Shown here: in pieces, positions 17,483 to 26,578 of the stretch
Layout: each line of letters begins with the position of its first letter
How positions within the stretch are numbered: the stretch's first letter is position 1
Assembly: GCF_050717535.1 (NCBI RefSeq)
Contig: NZ_JBOITM010000068.1
Span: forward strand, 1-64,000
Direction: 5' to 3'
Origin: Clostridium_AD sp050717535
GTDB lineage: Bacteria > Bacillota > Clostridia > Clostridiales > Clostridiaceae
DNA length: 64,000 nucleotides
The notes under the pieces: model-generated
Told to the model about the DNA's origin: nothing
Seen by the model: the letters and a program-made list of their open reading frames with translations, nothing else
Databases searched by the model: none
Position numbers and translations under genes: made by a program

Positions 17483-18133
17483 TTATTTTGTCCTTAATGT
17501 TTTCATTATAAGACTAATTTCTTCTCTAACTCCTTCTTCACCTACTTCCTTAAGCCTTTTAATATAGTATTCAACGTCTATAGATGCCATTATCTCTTTT
17601 CTGTTAGAACTTGACTCTATATTTAAAAGTAGACTTTTTCTAAAATCTCCTAGTATATTTGTAATTGTACTGTAACTATCATCAAATTGAAGTTCTAATT
17701 TTTTTCTTAGTAATTTGCTATAAAATGGACATTTACCATTAGTTGATACGGTTATTGTTAAATCTCCCCTTTTAACTTTTGCAGGTACTATAAATTTACT
17801 GCATTCTAGATCATCTACAACATTAACAAGAATGTCTTTTTGCGCGCAATCTTTAGCTACCTGAAGATTAACCCCTTTATCATTAGTTGCTGCAATAACT
17901 ATAAAAGCATCTTTTATATATTTCTTTTTGTAATCATCCTCAATGTATATAATGCGTTTATCCGAGGTTTCAATCAAGTGCTTTATTTCTTCATTAATTT
18001 TTGTGGAAATTAATGTTATTTTACCACCATATTCCATAAGATCTCTAATTTTCCTAAATGCAACATTTCCTCCACCAACAACTAGACATTTATCATTTTT
18101 AATATTAATCATCATTGGATAGTATTTAGTCAT
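17483..18133 (-). CDS. precorrin-2 dehydrogenase / sirohydrochlorin synthase (Met8/CysG-N type)
   Basis: The 216-residue protein oxidises precorrin-2 to sirohydrochlorin with NAD+, and related enzymes can also insert iron. It has MTKYYPMMINIKNDK and then the NAD-binding GGGNVAFRK motif at 20-28, followed by VIAATND and the KVKRGDLTITVSTNGKCP segment that places the active-site Asp/Ser residues of the Met8 family. Length is normal. It is the last gene of the corrin operon and supplies the substrate for the cobalt chelatase CbiX at the other end. AGGAGG precedes the ATG. Confidence 0.88.
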   Translation of the reverse strand: MTKYYPMMINIKNDKCLVVGGGNVAFRKIRDLMEYGGKITLISTKINEEIKHLIETSDKRIIYIEDDYKKKYIKDAFIVIAATNDKGVNLQVAKDCAQKDILVNVVDDLECSKFIVPAKVKRGDLTITVSTNGKCPFYSKLLRKKLELQFDDSYSTITNILGDFRKSLLLNIESSSNRKEIMASIDVEYYIKRLKEVGEEGVREEISLIMKTLRTK

Positions 18134-18249
18134 AGCATTCTCCTCCTAGAGACATCTTCTTTATAATATTTTTAATGCCCACTAGTCAGCATTTTATATA
18201 GACTAGTGAGCATATTGACTATTTTTTTATAAACACCACAAATTTATTA

Positions 18250-19218
18250 TTAAACTTCTTTAAGCCACTTGCATGCATCTATTGCATAATAAGTAATTAT
18301 AATATGCGCACCTGCCCTCTTTATTGATGTTAACATTTCCATTGCAACACTTTTCTCATTTATAAGTCCCTTTTCGGCTGCAGCCTTTACCATTGCAAAT
18401 TCACCACTTACACTATATGCTGCTATTGGTACATCAAATCTATCCCTTGCCCATCTTATTACATCTAGATATGAAATTGCTGGTTTAACCATAACAATAT
18501 CAGCACCCTCTTTTATATCATCCTCAATCTCACACATTGCCTCTCTTGCATTTGCTGGGTCCATTTGATAAGTCTTTCTATCGCCAGATTTTGGTGCTGA
18601 ATGAGCTGCTTCTCTAAATGGGCCATAAAATGCTGATGAGTATTTAGCACTATAAGACATAATTGATACATTTTTAAAATTATTTTCATCTAATACGGCT
18701 CTAATAGCTGAAACCCTACCATCCATCATATCAGAAGGTGCAACCATATCCGCTCCAGCTTTTGCATGAGATATAGCAATTTTGCCTAAATAATCAAGTG
18801 TTTCATCATTATCAATTACATCATCCTTTATTATTCCGCAATGTCCATGACTTGTAAATTGGCACATACATATATCTGTAATTACTAATATATCCTTATT
18901 TAACTCTTTTATTTTTCTAACAGCCCTTTGAACTATTCCATCATCTATCCATGCAGAAGTTCCAATTTCATCCTTTTCATCTGGAAGACCAAATAAAAGA
19001 ATGCCTCTAATTCCAGCTTTTTCTACCTCATCTATAATTTCATAAAGTCTATCCACTGAATAATGGTAATTTCCTGGCATTGATGAAATTTCTTCTTTTA
19101 TATTTTCGCCCTCTACTGCAAATATTGGGAATATAAAGTCCTTTGGTGTTAATATTGTCTCTCTTACTAAATCTCTAATTGCGGTATTTGCTCTTAATCT
19201 TCTTCTTCTGCTAATCAT
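18250..19218 (-). CDS. hemB: porphobilinogen synthase (5-aminolevulinate dehydratase)
   Basis: It joins two 5-aminolevulinates to porphobilinogen. The 322-residue protein has the zinc-type cysteine cluster in ITDICMCQFTSHGHCG (three Cys), the first Schiff-base lysine in SYSAKYSSAFYGPFR and the second in VKPAISYLDVIRWA. So it is a Zn-dependent HemB, not the Mg/Asp-rich type. AAGGAG precedes the ATG, whose start overlaps the cobA-hemD stop by eight bases. No hemA or hemL is in the window, so 5-aminolevulinate must come from genes elsewhere. Confidence 0.95.
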   Translation of the reverse strand: MISRRRRLRANTAIRDLVRETILTPKDFIFPIFAVEGENIKEEISSMPGNYHYSVDRLYEIIDEVEKAGIRGILLFGLPDEKDEIGTSAWIDDGIVQRAVRKIKELNKDILVITDICMCQFTSHGHCGIIKDDVIDNDETLDYLGKIAISHAKAGADMVAPSDMMDGRVSAIRAVLDENNFKNVSIMSYSAKYSSAFYGPFREAAHSAPKSGDRKTYQMDPANAREAMCEIEDDIKEGADIVMVKPAISYLDVIRWARDRFDVPIAAYSVSGEFAMVKAAAEKGLINEKSVAMEMLTSIKRAGAHIIITYYAIDACKWLKEV

Positions 19219-20686
19219 GTTTTTCTCCTTTTAATTGCAATAAATTTTTAATTATTCCATTACAAGAATATTCATCGCATACACTATATTTAATATTATT
19301 TTTACTAAGTTCTTTCCCAGTTATAGGACCAATAGCTAAACATTCTTTTTCTTTAATTCTATTTATTCCTAGCATTGATATCATATTTTTAACCGTTGAT
19401 GGACTTGTAAAAATAACAATATCAACATTATCAAATACACCATCATTTTGAAGTGTGCCCTGTCCTATTTCATAAATTGGAACCTCATCCACAGAGCAAT
19501 TAAGTTTTCTAAGTTCCTCTCCCAGATATTTCCTAGCAATCTTCGAACCTGGAATTAGTATCTTATCACCAGGTTTCACATGCATTTCCAGTTCTGCTAG
19601 AAGAGATTCTGAAACAAATTGCTCTGCAATAATCAGTGGACTTATTCCCATATTCTTTATTGCCTGGGCTGTTGCAGGGCCTATTGCACAAAATTCTCCA
19701 CCTATTTTCCTAATATCAAATTCATTGTCCCTTAAATATTTGAAAAATAAATTAACTGCATTTACACTAGTAAAGACCAAATAATTATATGAAGGAATTT
19801 TTTTAATATAATCTAATAAACACTTTGAGGTATCTACTATTACAATTGAATTTATAGTGGTTACCTGTGCACCTAAATCAAGTAACTTTTCATTTATTTC
19901 ATTACACTGTTCTTTTGAACGCGTTATACAAATATTCTTTCCAAATAGTGGCTTTCTTTCATACCAATTAAGGTTATCTCCTAGTTCCACGACTCTTCCA
20001 ACCACAATAATGCAAGGTGATTTTAATCCTGATACCAATACCTTACTGTATATATTACTAAGGGTTCCCACAATTTTTTTCTGTTTTGAGGTTGAACCAC
20101 TCATAATAACAGCGCAAGGACATTCTGAATCCTTGTTATTATCAATAAGTGATTTTGTTATAACCTCTATATTTTTAAGTCCCATTAGAAATATCAATGT
20201 ACCACTTAATGTAGCTACACTTTTCCAATTAATGTCTAGTTTCTCTGCACTTTGACCAGTAAACACATGAAAACTCTGTGATATACCTCTATGAGTTACT
20301 GGAATTCCAGCATAGTTTAAAACAGCTATGGCTGAGGTGATTCCTGGAATTACTTCAAAATCTATTTTCTCTTTTTCAAGTCTTAGAGCCTCTTCTCCAC
20401 CTCTTCCAAATACATAAGGATCTCCTCCCTTTATTCTGCAAACGGTGTTTCCCGACAATGCTAGGGTTACAAGCATATCATTTATTTCTTCCTGTGTTTT
20501 ATAATGACAACCTGGCTCCTTACCACAGTAATATATTTTACAATCTTCATTTAAATACTTTAAAAGACTATTATTTGCAAGTCTATCATACAAGACTGCA
20601 TCACATTTTTCAAGAATTCTCTTACCCTTAAGGGTTAAAAGCTCCTCATCGCCAGGGCCTGCACCAATCAAATATACCTTTGACAT
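19211..20686 (-). CDS. cobA-hemD: uroporphyrinogen-III C-methyltransferase/synthase fusion
   Basis: A 491-residue fusion. Residues 1 to about 245 are a SAM methyltransferase of the CobA type (VYLIGAGPGDEELLTLKG, GGDPYVFGRGGEEA, GTLIFLMGLKN) that makes precorrin-2. Residues of about 250-491 are HemD, which closes hydroxymethylbilane to uroporphyrinogen III (FGKNICITRSKEQ, VFTSVNAVNLFF, FTSPSTVKNM). Fusions of this order are common in Clostridia. I start at the ATG at 20686, eight bases after AAGAAGG; a GTG three codons upstream overlaps that site. It lies between hemC and hemB. Confidence 0.94.
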   Translation of the reverse strand: MSKVYLIGAGPGDEELLTLKGKRILEKCDAVLYDRLANNSLLKYLNEDCKIYYCGKEPGCHYKTQEEINDMLVTLALSGNTVCRIKGGDPYVFGRGGEEALRLEKEKIDFEVIPGITSAIAVLNYAGIPVTHRGISQSFHVFTGQSAEKLDINWKSVATLSGTLIFLMGLKNIEVITKSLIDNNKDSECPCAVIMSGSTSKQKKIVGTLSNIYSKVLVSGLKSPCIIVVGRVVELGDNLNWYERKPLFGKNICITRSKEQCNEINEKLLDLGAQVTTINSIVIVDTSKCLLDYIKKIPSYNYLVFTSVNAVNLFFKYLRDNEFDIRKIGGEFCAIGPATAQAIKNMGISPLIIAEQFVSESLLAELEMHVKPGDKILIPGSKIARKYLGEELRKLNCSVDEVPIYEIGQGTLQNDGVFDNVDIVIFTSPSTVKNMISMLGINRIKEKECLAIGPITGKELSKNNIKYSVCDEYSCNGIIKNLLQLKGEKHD

Positions 20687-20700
20687 AAAAAACACCTTCT

Positions 20701-21573
20701 TTAATCATTTATTATTTTCTCACCAAGTAATGTTCCAAGCCTTATGTAATCATACATGCTTCCTAATATGTCTTTTTTTATAAATCTTCCATTTAACTCA
20801 AATACACCAACGATGTACATGTCGTTATTTTGAATCCTAGCATATGCCCCAATTGGAGCATGACAACCTCCATTTAGCCTTCTCATAAAGCTTCTCTCTG
20901 CATCCACGCATATCCTGGTTTCGTGGTGCTCTATGCTTTTTAATATATCAGTATACTTACTTGTCTTTAATGCTTCAATGCCAAGGGCACCTTGACCAAT
21001 TGCAGGTACAAACTCATCTACATCAAGATACTCCGTTATAATACACTCCATTCCACACCTTTTTAACCCAGCTGCTGCCAGTATAATTCCATCCAAGTTC
21101 TCTGTTTCAATTTTTTCCACCCTGGTTTGAACATTACCCCTTATGGGTACCATCACCGCATCCGGTCTTAAATTCATAATCTGCGTGGAACGTCTCTTAC
21201 TACTTGTCCCAATTCTGGCACCCCTCGGTAAGTTCTCTATAGTTGTACCATTCATAGATACATATACATCTCTGACATCCTCTCGAATTGGAATTGATAC
21301 TATTTCAAACCCCTCAGGCATAGCGTAAGGTACGTCCTTCATGCTATGAACCGCTGCTTCCGCACGTCCCTCTAGCATTGCAATTTCAATCTCCTTTGTA
21401 AAAACACCCTTGCCACCTATCTTATCAAGGCTTACATCAAGTATTCTATCTCCCTTTGTATTCATTAATAGTATCTCGCAATTTAGGTTGTGTTTTTCCC
21501 GTATCATTCTCATAACGATATCCGTTTGAATTTGTGCTAGCTTACTTTTTCTAGAAGCTATTATTATTCCCAA
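20701..21573 (-). CDS. hemC: hydroxymethylbilane synthase (porphobilinogen deaminase)
   Basis: It polymerises four porphobilinogens into hydroxymethylbilane. The protein begins LGIIIASRKSKLAQIQTD and carries the conserved HSMKDVP, RGNVQTR and the dipyrromethane-cofactor cysteine in LNGGCHAPIGAYA. I favour a TTG start at 21573 because GGAGGG lies seven bases before it and the protein then starts like other HemC proteins; an ATG at 21588 would add five residues but has no ribosome site. Length about 290, normal. It links the cbi part of the operon with the hem part. Confidence 0.93.
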   Translation of the reverse strand: MGIIIASRKSKLAQIQTDIVMRMIREKHNLNCEILLMNTKGDRILDVSLDKIGGKGVFTKEIEIAMLEGRAEAAVHSMKDVPYAMPEGFEIVSIPIREDVRDVYVSMNGTTIENLPRGARIGTSSKRRSTQIMNLRPDAVMVPIRGNVQTRVEKIETENLDGIILAAAGLKRCGMECIITEYLDVDEFVPAIGQGALGIEALKTSKYTDILKSIEHHETRICVDAERSFMRRLNGGCHAPIGAYARIQNNDMYIVGVFELNGRFIKKDILGSMYDYIRLGTLLGEKIIND

Positions 21574-21623
21574 ATCATGACCCTCCATCTCGAAACATAT
21601 GTTTAAATGTTATATTAGTTAAA

Positions 21624-22349
21624 TCATAAAATCATTGTAAGTAATTTAACCATATCATTTATCCCATTCTCAAATTCTCGTCCAATTACTATAGGTGTAG
21701 CATTAGATTTAATACAAGCTTCAATTTTCTCTGGTGTTCCACCCACACTTCCACTATCCTTCATAACAACATAGTTTACATCATATTCTTTTATTATATT
21801 GATGTTAAGTTCTGTTGAAAACGGGCCTAACATTCCAATAATATCCTTCATTTTAATATTGTTATCTACACATTCCTGAATACTAAATATTGTAGGAAGG
21901 ACTCTATATATAAATCTATTATTATCTTTTACCTTCTCGAAATCTTTTATATTCTTAATTCCCGTTGTAAATAAAACAGAACCCTTAACACCTTTTAAAT
22001 AATCAGTACATTCTGAAATGGACTTAACTAAAACAACATTTTCAAATTCCGTTTTCGGTCTTACAAATCTTATATATTTTATTTTAGTCTGCATGCAAGC
22101 AAGCCTTGCATTTTTACTTACCTCAATTGCGTAAGGGTGGGACATATCAATTACAGTTTTGATATTTCGTATTTTAATAAACTTTAACATTTCATCATAA
22201 TTCATCCTAAAAACCACAACATTCTCATCTTCATCATCTATTACCTCACTGCCACTATAAGTTGCAACAGAAATAACATACTTAAGCTTCCCTTTTATTT
22301 TAGATAATAAAGTATTACTTTCCGTGGTTCCCCCAATAATCCATATCAA
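21624..22349 (-). CDS. cbiJ: cobalt-precorrin-6A reductase
   Basis: The 241-residue protein reduces cobalt-precorrin-6A to 6B with a pyridine nucleotide. It shows the CbiJ/CobK pattern: IWIIGGTTESNTL at the start, VIDMSHPYAIEVSKNA near residue 65, RFVRP, VLFTTGIKNI and VVMKDSGSVGGTPEKIEA near the end. The start is a TTG that overlaps the cbiH stop by four bases (TTGA) with AGGGGG upstream, which suggests translational coupling. Confidence 0.9.
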   Translation of the reverse strand: MIWIIGGTTESNTLLSKIKGKLKYVISVATYSGSEVIDDEDENVVVFRMNYDEMLKFIKIRNIKTVIDMSHPYAIEVSKNARLACMQTKIKYIRFVRPKTEFENVVLVKSISECTDYLKGVKGSVLFTTGIKNIKDFEKVKDNNRFIYRVLPTIFSIQECVDNNIKMKDIIGMLGPFSTELNINIIKEYDVNYVVMKDSGSVGGTPEKIEACIKSNATPIVIGREFENGINDMVKLLTMIL

Positions 22350-23065
22350 AGATTATACCCCCTAGGAGTTATAATTTTCCCATCTTTTATATAAGTTTTG
22401 CTATTACCAATAAGTACAACTGTCATCATATCTATAAATTCAAAATCCACAGTGTCAAGAGTTAATATTTTCCTGTCATTACCTTCTCTACCTGCATTTT
22501 TAACAAGTCCCACCGGAACTTCTCCACCCCTATGCGCTCTTATTATTTCAATTGCTCTCTTTATCTGGATTTTTCTTCCTCTGCTCTTTGGGTTATATAT
22601 TGCTATCACGAAATCAGCACCTGCTGCCGCCTCGAGTCTTTTTTCAATAACCTCCCAAGGTGTAAGCAAATCACTTAGGCTTATTGTGCAAAAATCATGC
22701 ATAATAGGGGCTCCTAGTTCTGCTGCAGCGCAAAAAGCAGCACTAACTCCAGGAATTACCTCAACATCTATATCGCCAGCTAGTTCAAGTATCAAACCCG
22801 CCATACCATAAAGACCGGGATCTCCAGTACTTATAATGCAAGTATCAACCCCATTTTCAACCTCTTGTATTGCCAATTTACATCTTTCTATTTCACCCTT
22901 CATACCTGTTGACATAATTCTCTTACCTGCTATTATATCTTTCACAAGTTCTATATAAAATTTGTATCCAACTATAACCTCACATTTTTCTATTGCATTT
23001 GCTGCCTTATATGTAAGATTATCTAGGCCACCAGGACCAATACCAACTACGTAAAGCTTAGCCAT
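22346..23065 (-). CDS. cbiH: cobalt-precorrin-3B C17-methyltransferase
   Basis: A 239-residue SAM-dependent methyltransferase of the corrin family. It methylates C17 and contracts the ring. Motifs are LYVVGIGPGGLDNLTYKA at the N-terminus, STGDPGLYGMAG near 80, IPGVSAAFCAAAELGAP near 102 and AIYNPKSRGRK near 155, which marks the CbiH/CobJ branch. Length is that of the single-domain form. It overlaps its neighbours on both sides by one to four bases. Confidence 0.93.
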   Translation of the reverse strand: MAKLYVVGIGPGGLDNLTYKAANAIEKCEVIVGYKFYIELVKDIIAGKRIMSTGMKGEIERCKLAIQEVENGVDTCIISTGDPGLYGMAGLILELAGDIDVEVIPGVSAAFCAAAELGAPIMHDFCTISLSDLLTPWEVIEKRLEAAAGADFVIAIYNPKSRGRKIQIKRAIEIIRAHRGGEVPVGLVKNAGREGNDRKILTLDTVDFEFIDMMTVVLIGNSKTYIKDGKIITPRGYNL

Positions 23066-24030
23066 TATACTCCTCCTTTAGAAATAGCAATTGTTATCCC
23101 ATTTATTGCAGTTCGACGGACTATTAATTCTCCACCAGAGATATATGCACAAGGTTCAGACACTGATGATACTCCAATTGTGCTTTCAACAAATGCACTT
23201 TTATTAAATTTGTCCTGAACCTTCACAATATCTGACCTTGAAATTATCACCAGTTCACAATCTAAAATTTTACAGGCATCTATTATTCCTATTTCATCTT
23301 GTTTTACGTCAACTGTTGCAATTGCTCTTATACACTTTATAGACAAATCATTATTCTTAAAAACTTCCTTAAGTCCGTTAATTATCTCATCCATGCTTTT
23401 ACCTCGTCTACAACCTAATCCAACTACAATATTTTTAGGCCTTAAAATACAACTAGGTTTATCATAATTAATACTCAGTTTTGATGAAATAAATATCGCT
23501 GCTGATTCATGTTTTTCTACAATATTTTCATATCCTATTTTAGCTTCAATTTCAGATTCGATTTTTATATCTTCTCCTTCTATCATCATAGAAGTTATTT
23601 TTTTTGCATCGCCTAAACTCTCAATAAAAAGATTATTTCTTTTTGCAAAGATATCAACGGCTTCTATGCCTCTACCATCCGAGGCTGTTGTAATTATTGC
23701 TTGATTTTTAAGAAAGCCTGCTATATTCTCTGCAAGCTCATTTGCCCCTCCAATATGCCCAGACAAAAGGCTTATTGAGTATCTACCCAGGTCATCCACC
23801 ACAACTATTGCAGGATCAACACGCTTGTTTTTTATAAAGGGTGCTGATATTCTAATTGCAATTCCTGTAGAAGAGATAAAAACAATTCCCTCATAATTAC
23901 TAAAAATATTATTTAGATTGCTTTTATAATTCACCTTTGAAAACATATGTACCTCATAATTTGAGCAGCATTTTATTCTCGCGGCGATAGCTTCTCCACT
24001 ACTTGTAAACGCAAGGCAGGCAATTTTCAT
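23065..24030 (-). CDS. cbiG: cobalt-precorrin-5A hydrolase
   Basis: The 321-residue protein opens the delta-lactone of cobalt-precorrin-5A and releases acetaldehyde, a step specific to the anaerobic pathway. The N-terminal half has GIVFISSTGIAIRISAPFI, the middle has LLSGHIGGANELAE and TTASDGRG, and the C-terminal CbiG domain has VVGLGCRRGKS and ASVSEPCAYI-like motifs (here SSVSEPCAYISGG). All parts of a normal CbiG are present. It sits between cbiF and cbiH and overlaps both. Confidence 0.93.
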   Translation of the reverse strand: MKIACLAFTSSGEAIAARIKCCSNYEVHMFSKVNYKSNLNNIFSNYEGIVFISSTGIAIRISAPFIKNKRVDPAIVVVDDLGRYSISLLSGHIGGANELAENIAGFLKNQAIITTASDGRGIEAVDIFAKRNNLFIESLGDAKKITSMMIEGEDIKIESEIEAKIGYENIVEKHESAAIFISSKLSINYDKPSCILRPKNIVVGLGCRRGKSMDEIINGLKEVFKNNDLSIKCIRAIATVDVKQDEIGIIDACKILDCELVIISRSDIVKVQDKFNKSAFVESTIGVSSVSEPCAYISGGELIVRRTAINGITIAISKGGV

Positions 24031-24788
24031 TTTACTCCCTTACGAAAGCCATGGGTAAACTGTGGGTGGTATAATAATGAGCGTTCATATTCTCCTTCAA
24101 TAAAATCTCCTACTAAAATTTGTGAAAAATTACCTATACCCGCGACTTTTACTTTTTCAGCAATATTATTAAGTCTTCCCATAATAATTTTTTGTTCTGG
24201 CCAAGTAGCTTTATAAACAACCGCAACAGGAACATCATCTCTGCCATAACCCTTTGTAAGTTTCACAACTACATTTTCAATATCTTGAACTGATAGGAAA
24301 ATAGCCATAGAACATTTATGAGCTGCAAGTTTTTCTAAATCTTCCTCAGGTGGTACTGGAGTTCTTCCTTCCATCCTAGTAATTATTACAGTTTGGCTTA
24401 CATTTGGAAGGGTAAATTCCTTCTTAATGGCTGCAGCACTTGCTGTAAAGGAACTTACTCCAGGTATAACACTGTACTCCATTTGATGTTTATTAAGTTC
24501 ATCCATTTGCTCTCTTATTGCTCCATAAATTGATGGATCTCCAGTATGAAGTCTTACAATTATTTTATCTGGACTTTGGTTTTGCTCATTTACCATTACT
24601 GAAATAACTTCTTCAAGGGTCATTGAAGCACTATTGTATTTTTTAAAATCACTTTTGCAAAATTTTAAATGTTCATCCCATACAAGGGAGCCTGCATATA
24701 TAACTACATCTGCAGCTTCTAAAATTCTTCGTCCCTTTACTGTTATTAGATCAACATCACCGGGTCCTGCACCTATAAAATAAATCAT
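24027..24788 (-). CDS. cbiF: cobalt-precorrin-4 C11-methyltransferase
   Basis: A 253-residue corrin methyltransferase. It has IYFIGAGPGDVDLITVKGRRIL, YAGSLVWDEHL (typical of CbiF/CobM), RLHTGDPSIYGAIREQM and IPGVSSFTASAAAIKKEF, and ends with the HPQFTHGFRKG tail. It methylates C11 of cobalt-precorrin-4 using S-adenosylmethionine. AAGGAGG precedes its ATG; the start overlaps the cbiL stop by four bases. Confidence 0.94.
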   Translation of the reverse strand: MIYFIGAGPGDVDLITVKGRRILEAADVVIYAGSLVWDEHLKFCKSDFKKYNSASMTLEEVISVMVNEQNQSPDKIIVRLHTGDPSIYGAIREQMDELNKHQMEYSVIPGVSSFTASAAAIKKEFTLPNVSQTVIITRMEGRTPVPPEEDLEKLAAHKCSMAIFLSVQDIENVVVKLTKGYGRDDVPVAVVYKATWPEQKIIMGRLNNIAEKVKVAGIGNFSQILVGDFIEGEYERSLLYHPQFTHGFRKGVK

Positions 24789-25447
24789 TTGCTTTTCCTC
24801 CTTGCGTATATCAAAGACATATAATCATTGTCGCTAAGTATTTCTGATTTTTCATATATTACCTTTTCATTTTCCTGCGTGCATCGTTTAACACAAACAT
24901 ATTCAAAACCATGTTTCGTTAGTTTGTCCATTATATCTAATTTGTTTTTTATTATCTTAAGCACACAAACAGTATCGACTCTCTTTAAAATTTCCTCGTC
25001 TAGCATTCCATCTGCTAGGTAAAAACTTTCATCTCTTAATGTCAGTGGCAATGAAAGTCTTGCTGCTACAGCATTAAATGAGGTTATTCCTGGGATAGTT
25101 TCTACATCTAATTCTATTTTTTTAAGCTGACACATCAAATATAAATAAGTACTGTAGGTCATTGGATCACCAAGGGTTAGGAATACTCCCACCTCATCAT
25201 CACCTAAAATTTCATTTATTTTAATTGCCGCATTTATATATCTTTCTTCATTATCCTCACCCATAGGGAACTCAAGTTCTATAACCTTCTTGTCCACTAT
25301 ATAATCGCTAACTATTTTTGCTGCAAGACTATGTCCCTTGCTACTTGGAACAAATACATAATCACAACTTCGGATTAACTTATAACCCTTTAGTGTAATG
25401 AGTTCACAGTCTCCTGGTCCCACTCCTATACCATAAATCTTTCTCAT
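24785..25447 (-). CDS. cbiL: cobalt-precorrin-2 C20-methyltransferase
   Basis: A 220-residue SAM-dependent methyltransferase that acts first after cobalt insertion. Landmarks are IYGIGVGPGDCELITLKGYKLI, FVPSSKGHSLA (the CbiL/CobI marker region), FLTLGDPMTYSTYLYL and IPGITSFNAVAARL. Length is normal. GGGGAG precedes the ATG, which overlaps the cbiT stop by four bases. Confidence 0.93.
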   Translation of the reverse strand: MRKIYGIGVGPGDCELITLKGYKLIRSCDYVFVPSSKGHSLAAKIVSDYIVDKKVIELEFPMGEDNEERYINAAIKINEILGDDEVGVFLTLGDPMTYSTYLYLMCQLKKIELDVETIPGITSFNAVAARLSLPLTLRDESFYLADGMLDEEILKRVDTVCVLKIIKNKLDIMDKLTKHGFEYVCVKRCTQENEKVIYEKSEILSDNDYMSLIYARRKSK

Positions 25448-25995
25448 ATTTTTCTCCCCTTAACTATATATACAGGATTTTGGCCCTTCATAAGTCCGAG
25501 CCTATCCATAACTGCACATTGAATAAGCCTAACCTCAATATCTTCATATCCTAATTCTTTTAATAAGTTTTTAAATTGGATCATGTTATCAGGAATAATA
25601 AAGTTCCCAGCAATAATTCCACATTTACCTTGCTTTTTACTCAGGGCAGTAACAATTTCATTAAGTTTTCCACCGCTTCCACCAATAAAACATTTATTAA
25701 AAGCTTCTATATCATCAAATGCCTCTGGTGCATTTCCACCAACGATATTTACAGATGCATTAAACTTTTCAGAGTTTTTAAAAATAAGCTCTAGTCCTTC
25801 TGGCTCTCTCTCAACAGCAAATACCTTTGCCCCAAGAAGCGCCGCCTGGATAGATATTGAGCCACTTCCAGCACCAACATCTAAAAATACATCATCAGCT
25901 GATATATCAAGCATTGCAATGGTGAGAACTCTAACTTCAAATTTAGTCATTGGGATTTTTCCACGTATAAAATCCTCATCCCTAAGCCATTTCAT
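25444..25995 (-). CDS. cbiT: cobalt-precorrin-6B C15-methyltransferase (decarboxylating)
   Basis: A 183-residue class I methyltransferase with the SAM motif LDVGAGSGSISIQAALLG near residue 40, AVEREPEG and GGSGGKLNEIV. It methylates C15 and removes the C12 acetate carboxyl. In Clostridia CbiT and CbiE are separate proteins, as here. I start at the ATG at 25995, nine bases after GGTGG; an in-frame TTG two codons upstream is too close to that site. The start lies inside the 3' end of cbiE, so translation is coupled. Confidence 0.92.
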   Translation of the reverse strand: MKWLRDEDFIRGKIPMTKFEVRVLTIAMLDISADDVFLDVGAGSGSISIQAALLGAKVFAVEREPEGLELIFKNSEKFNASVNIVGGNAPEAFDDIEAFNKCFIGGSGGKLNEIVTALSKKQGKCGIIAGNFIIPDNMIQFKNLLKELGYEDIEVRLIQCAVMDRLGLMKGQNPVYIVKGRKI

Positions 25996-26578
25996 TTTCA
26001 ATCACCACCACTGAAATGTTTCCTACTATTTCTATTTCATCGCCAATTTTATTACACAAAATAACTTCATCATCATAAGACAGGTTATACCCCGTGTACA
26101 TTTTCCCAACTACCCCCAGAGTACATAACTGCTTTGATATAAAATTAGGGTTGTTTTTGCTATCAGTAAGTATTACTGATAGTTTGCTTTTAATAACCGT
26201 TTGGAGACTTTCATCCCTTCCATGAAGACTTATAAGTAATGCATCCTGCCAACTCTTTTTTAGTTTTGTCATCATATACTGGAAAGAAGAAATTCCAGGT
26301 ATTACTTCGCCTACTACAACACCCTTCTTTATTAAGTAATCTATAATGCCAAAATAGCAAGGATCTCCTGATGCAAGTACTACTGTAGTCACTTTATCAT
26401 CTAGGTTTTCTATTATCTCTTGTACTTTATTTACTTCAATAACATCATTTACTATAATTTTTGCAGTGCTAGCTATTCTTCCAAATGCAATAACTTTATC
26501 CGCAGATTTTATTGTATTTATTGCTTCCATTGTAAGATAATTTATATTTCCCGGTCCCATTCCAACAATTTTAATCAT
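25982..26578 (-). CDS. cbiE: cobalt-precorrin-7 C5-methyltransferase
   Basis: A 198-residue tetrapyrrole methyltransferase with IKIVGMGPGNINYLTMEA at the start, VVLASGDPCYFGI near 70 and IPGISSFQYMMTKLKKSW near 95; the last motif is characteristic of CbiE. It methylates C5. It overlaps cbiT (downstream) and the cbiD stop (upstream) and has TGGAGG before its ATG. Confidence 0.92.
   Translation of the reverse strand: MIKIVGMGPGNINYLTMEAINTIKSADKVIAFGRIASTAKIIVNDVIEVNKVQEIIENLDDKVTTVVLASGDPCYFGIIDYLIKKGVVVGEVIPGISSFQYMMTKLKKSWQDALLISLHGRDESLQTVIKSKLSVILTDSKNNPNFISKQLCTLGVVGKMYTGYNLSYDDEVILCNKIGDEIEIVGNISVVVIENEMA

Noticed and set aside
25583..26014. 143-codon plus-strand frame
   Set aside because: Antisense of cbiT, which has clear methyltransferase motifs.
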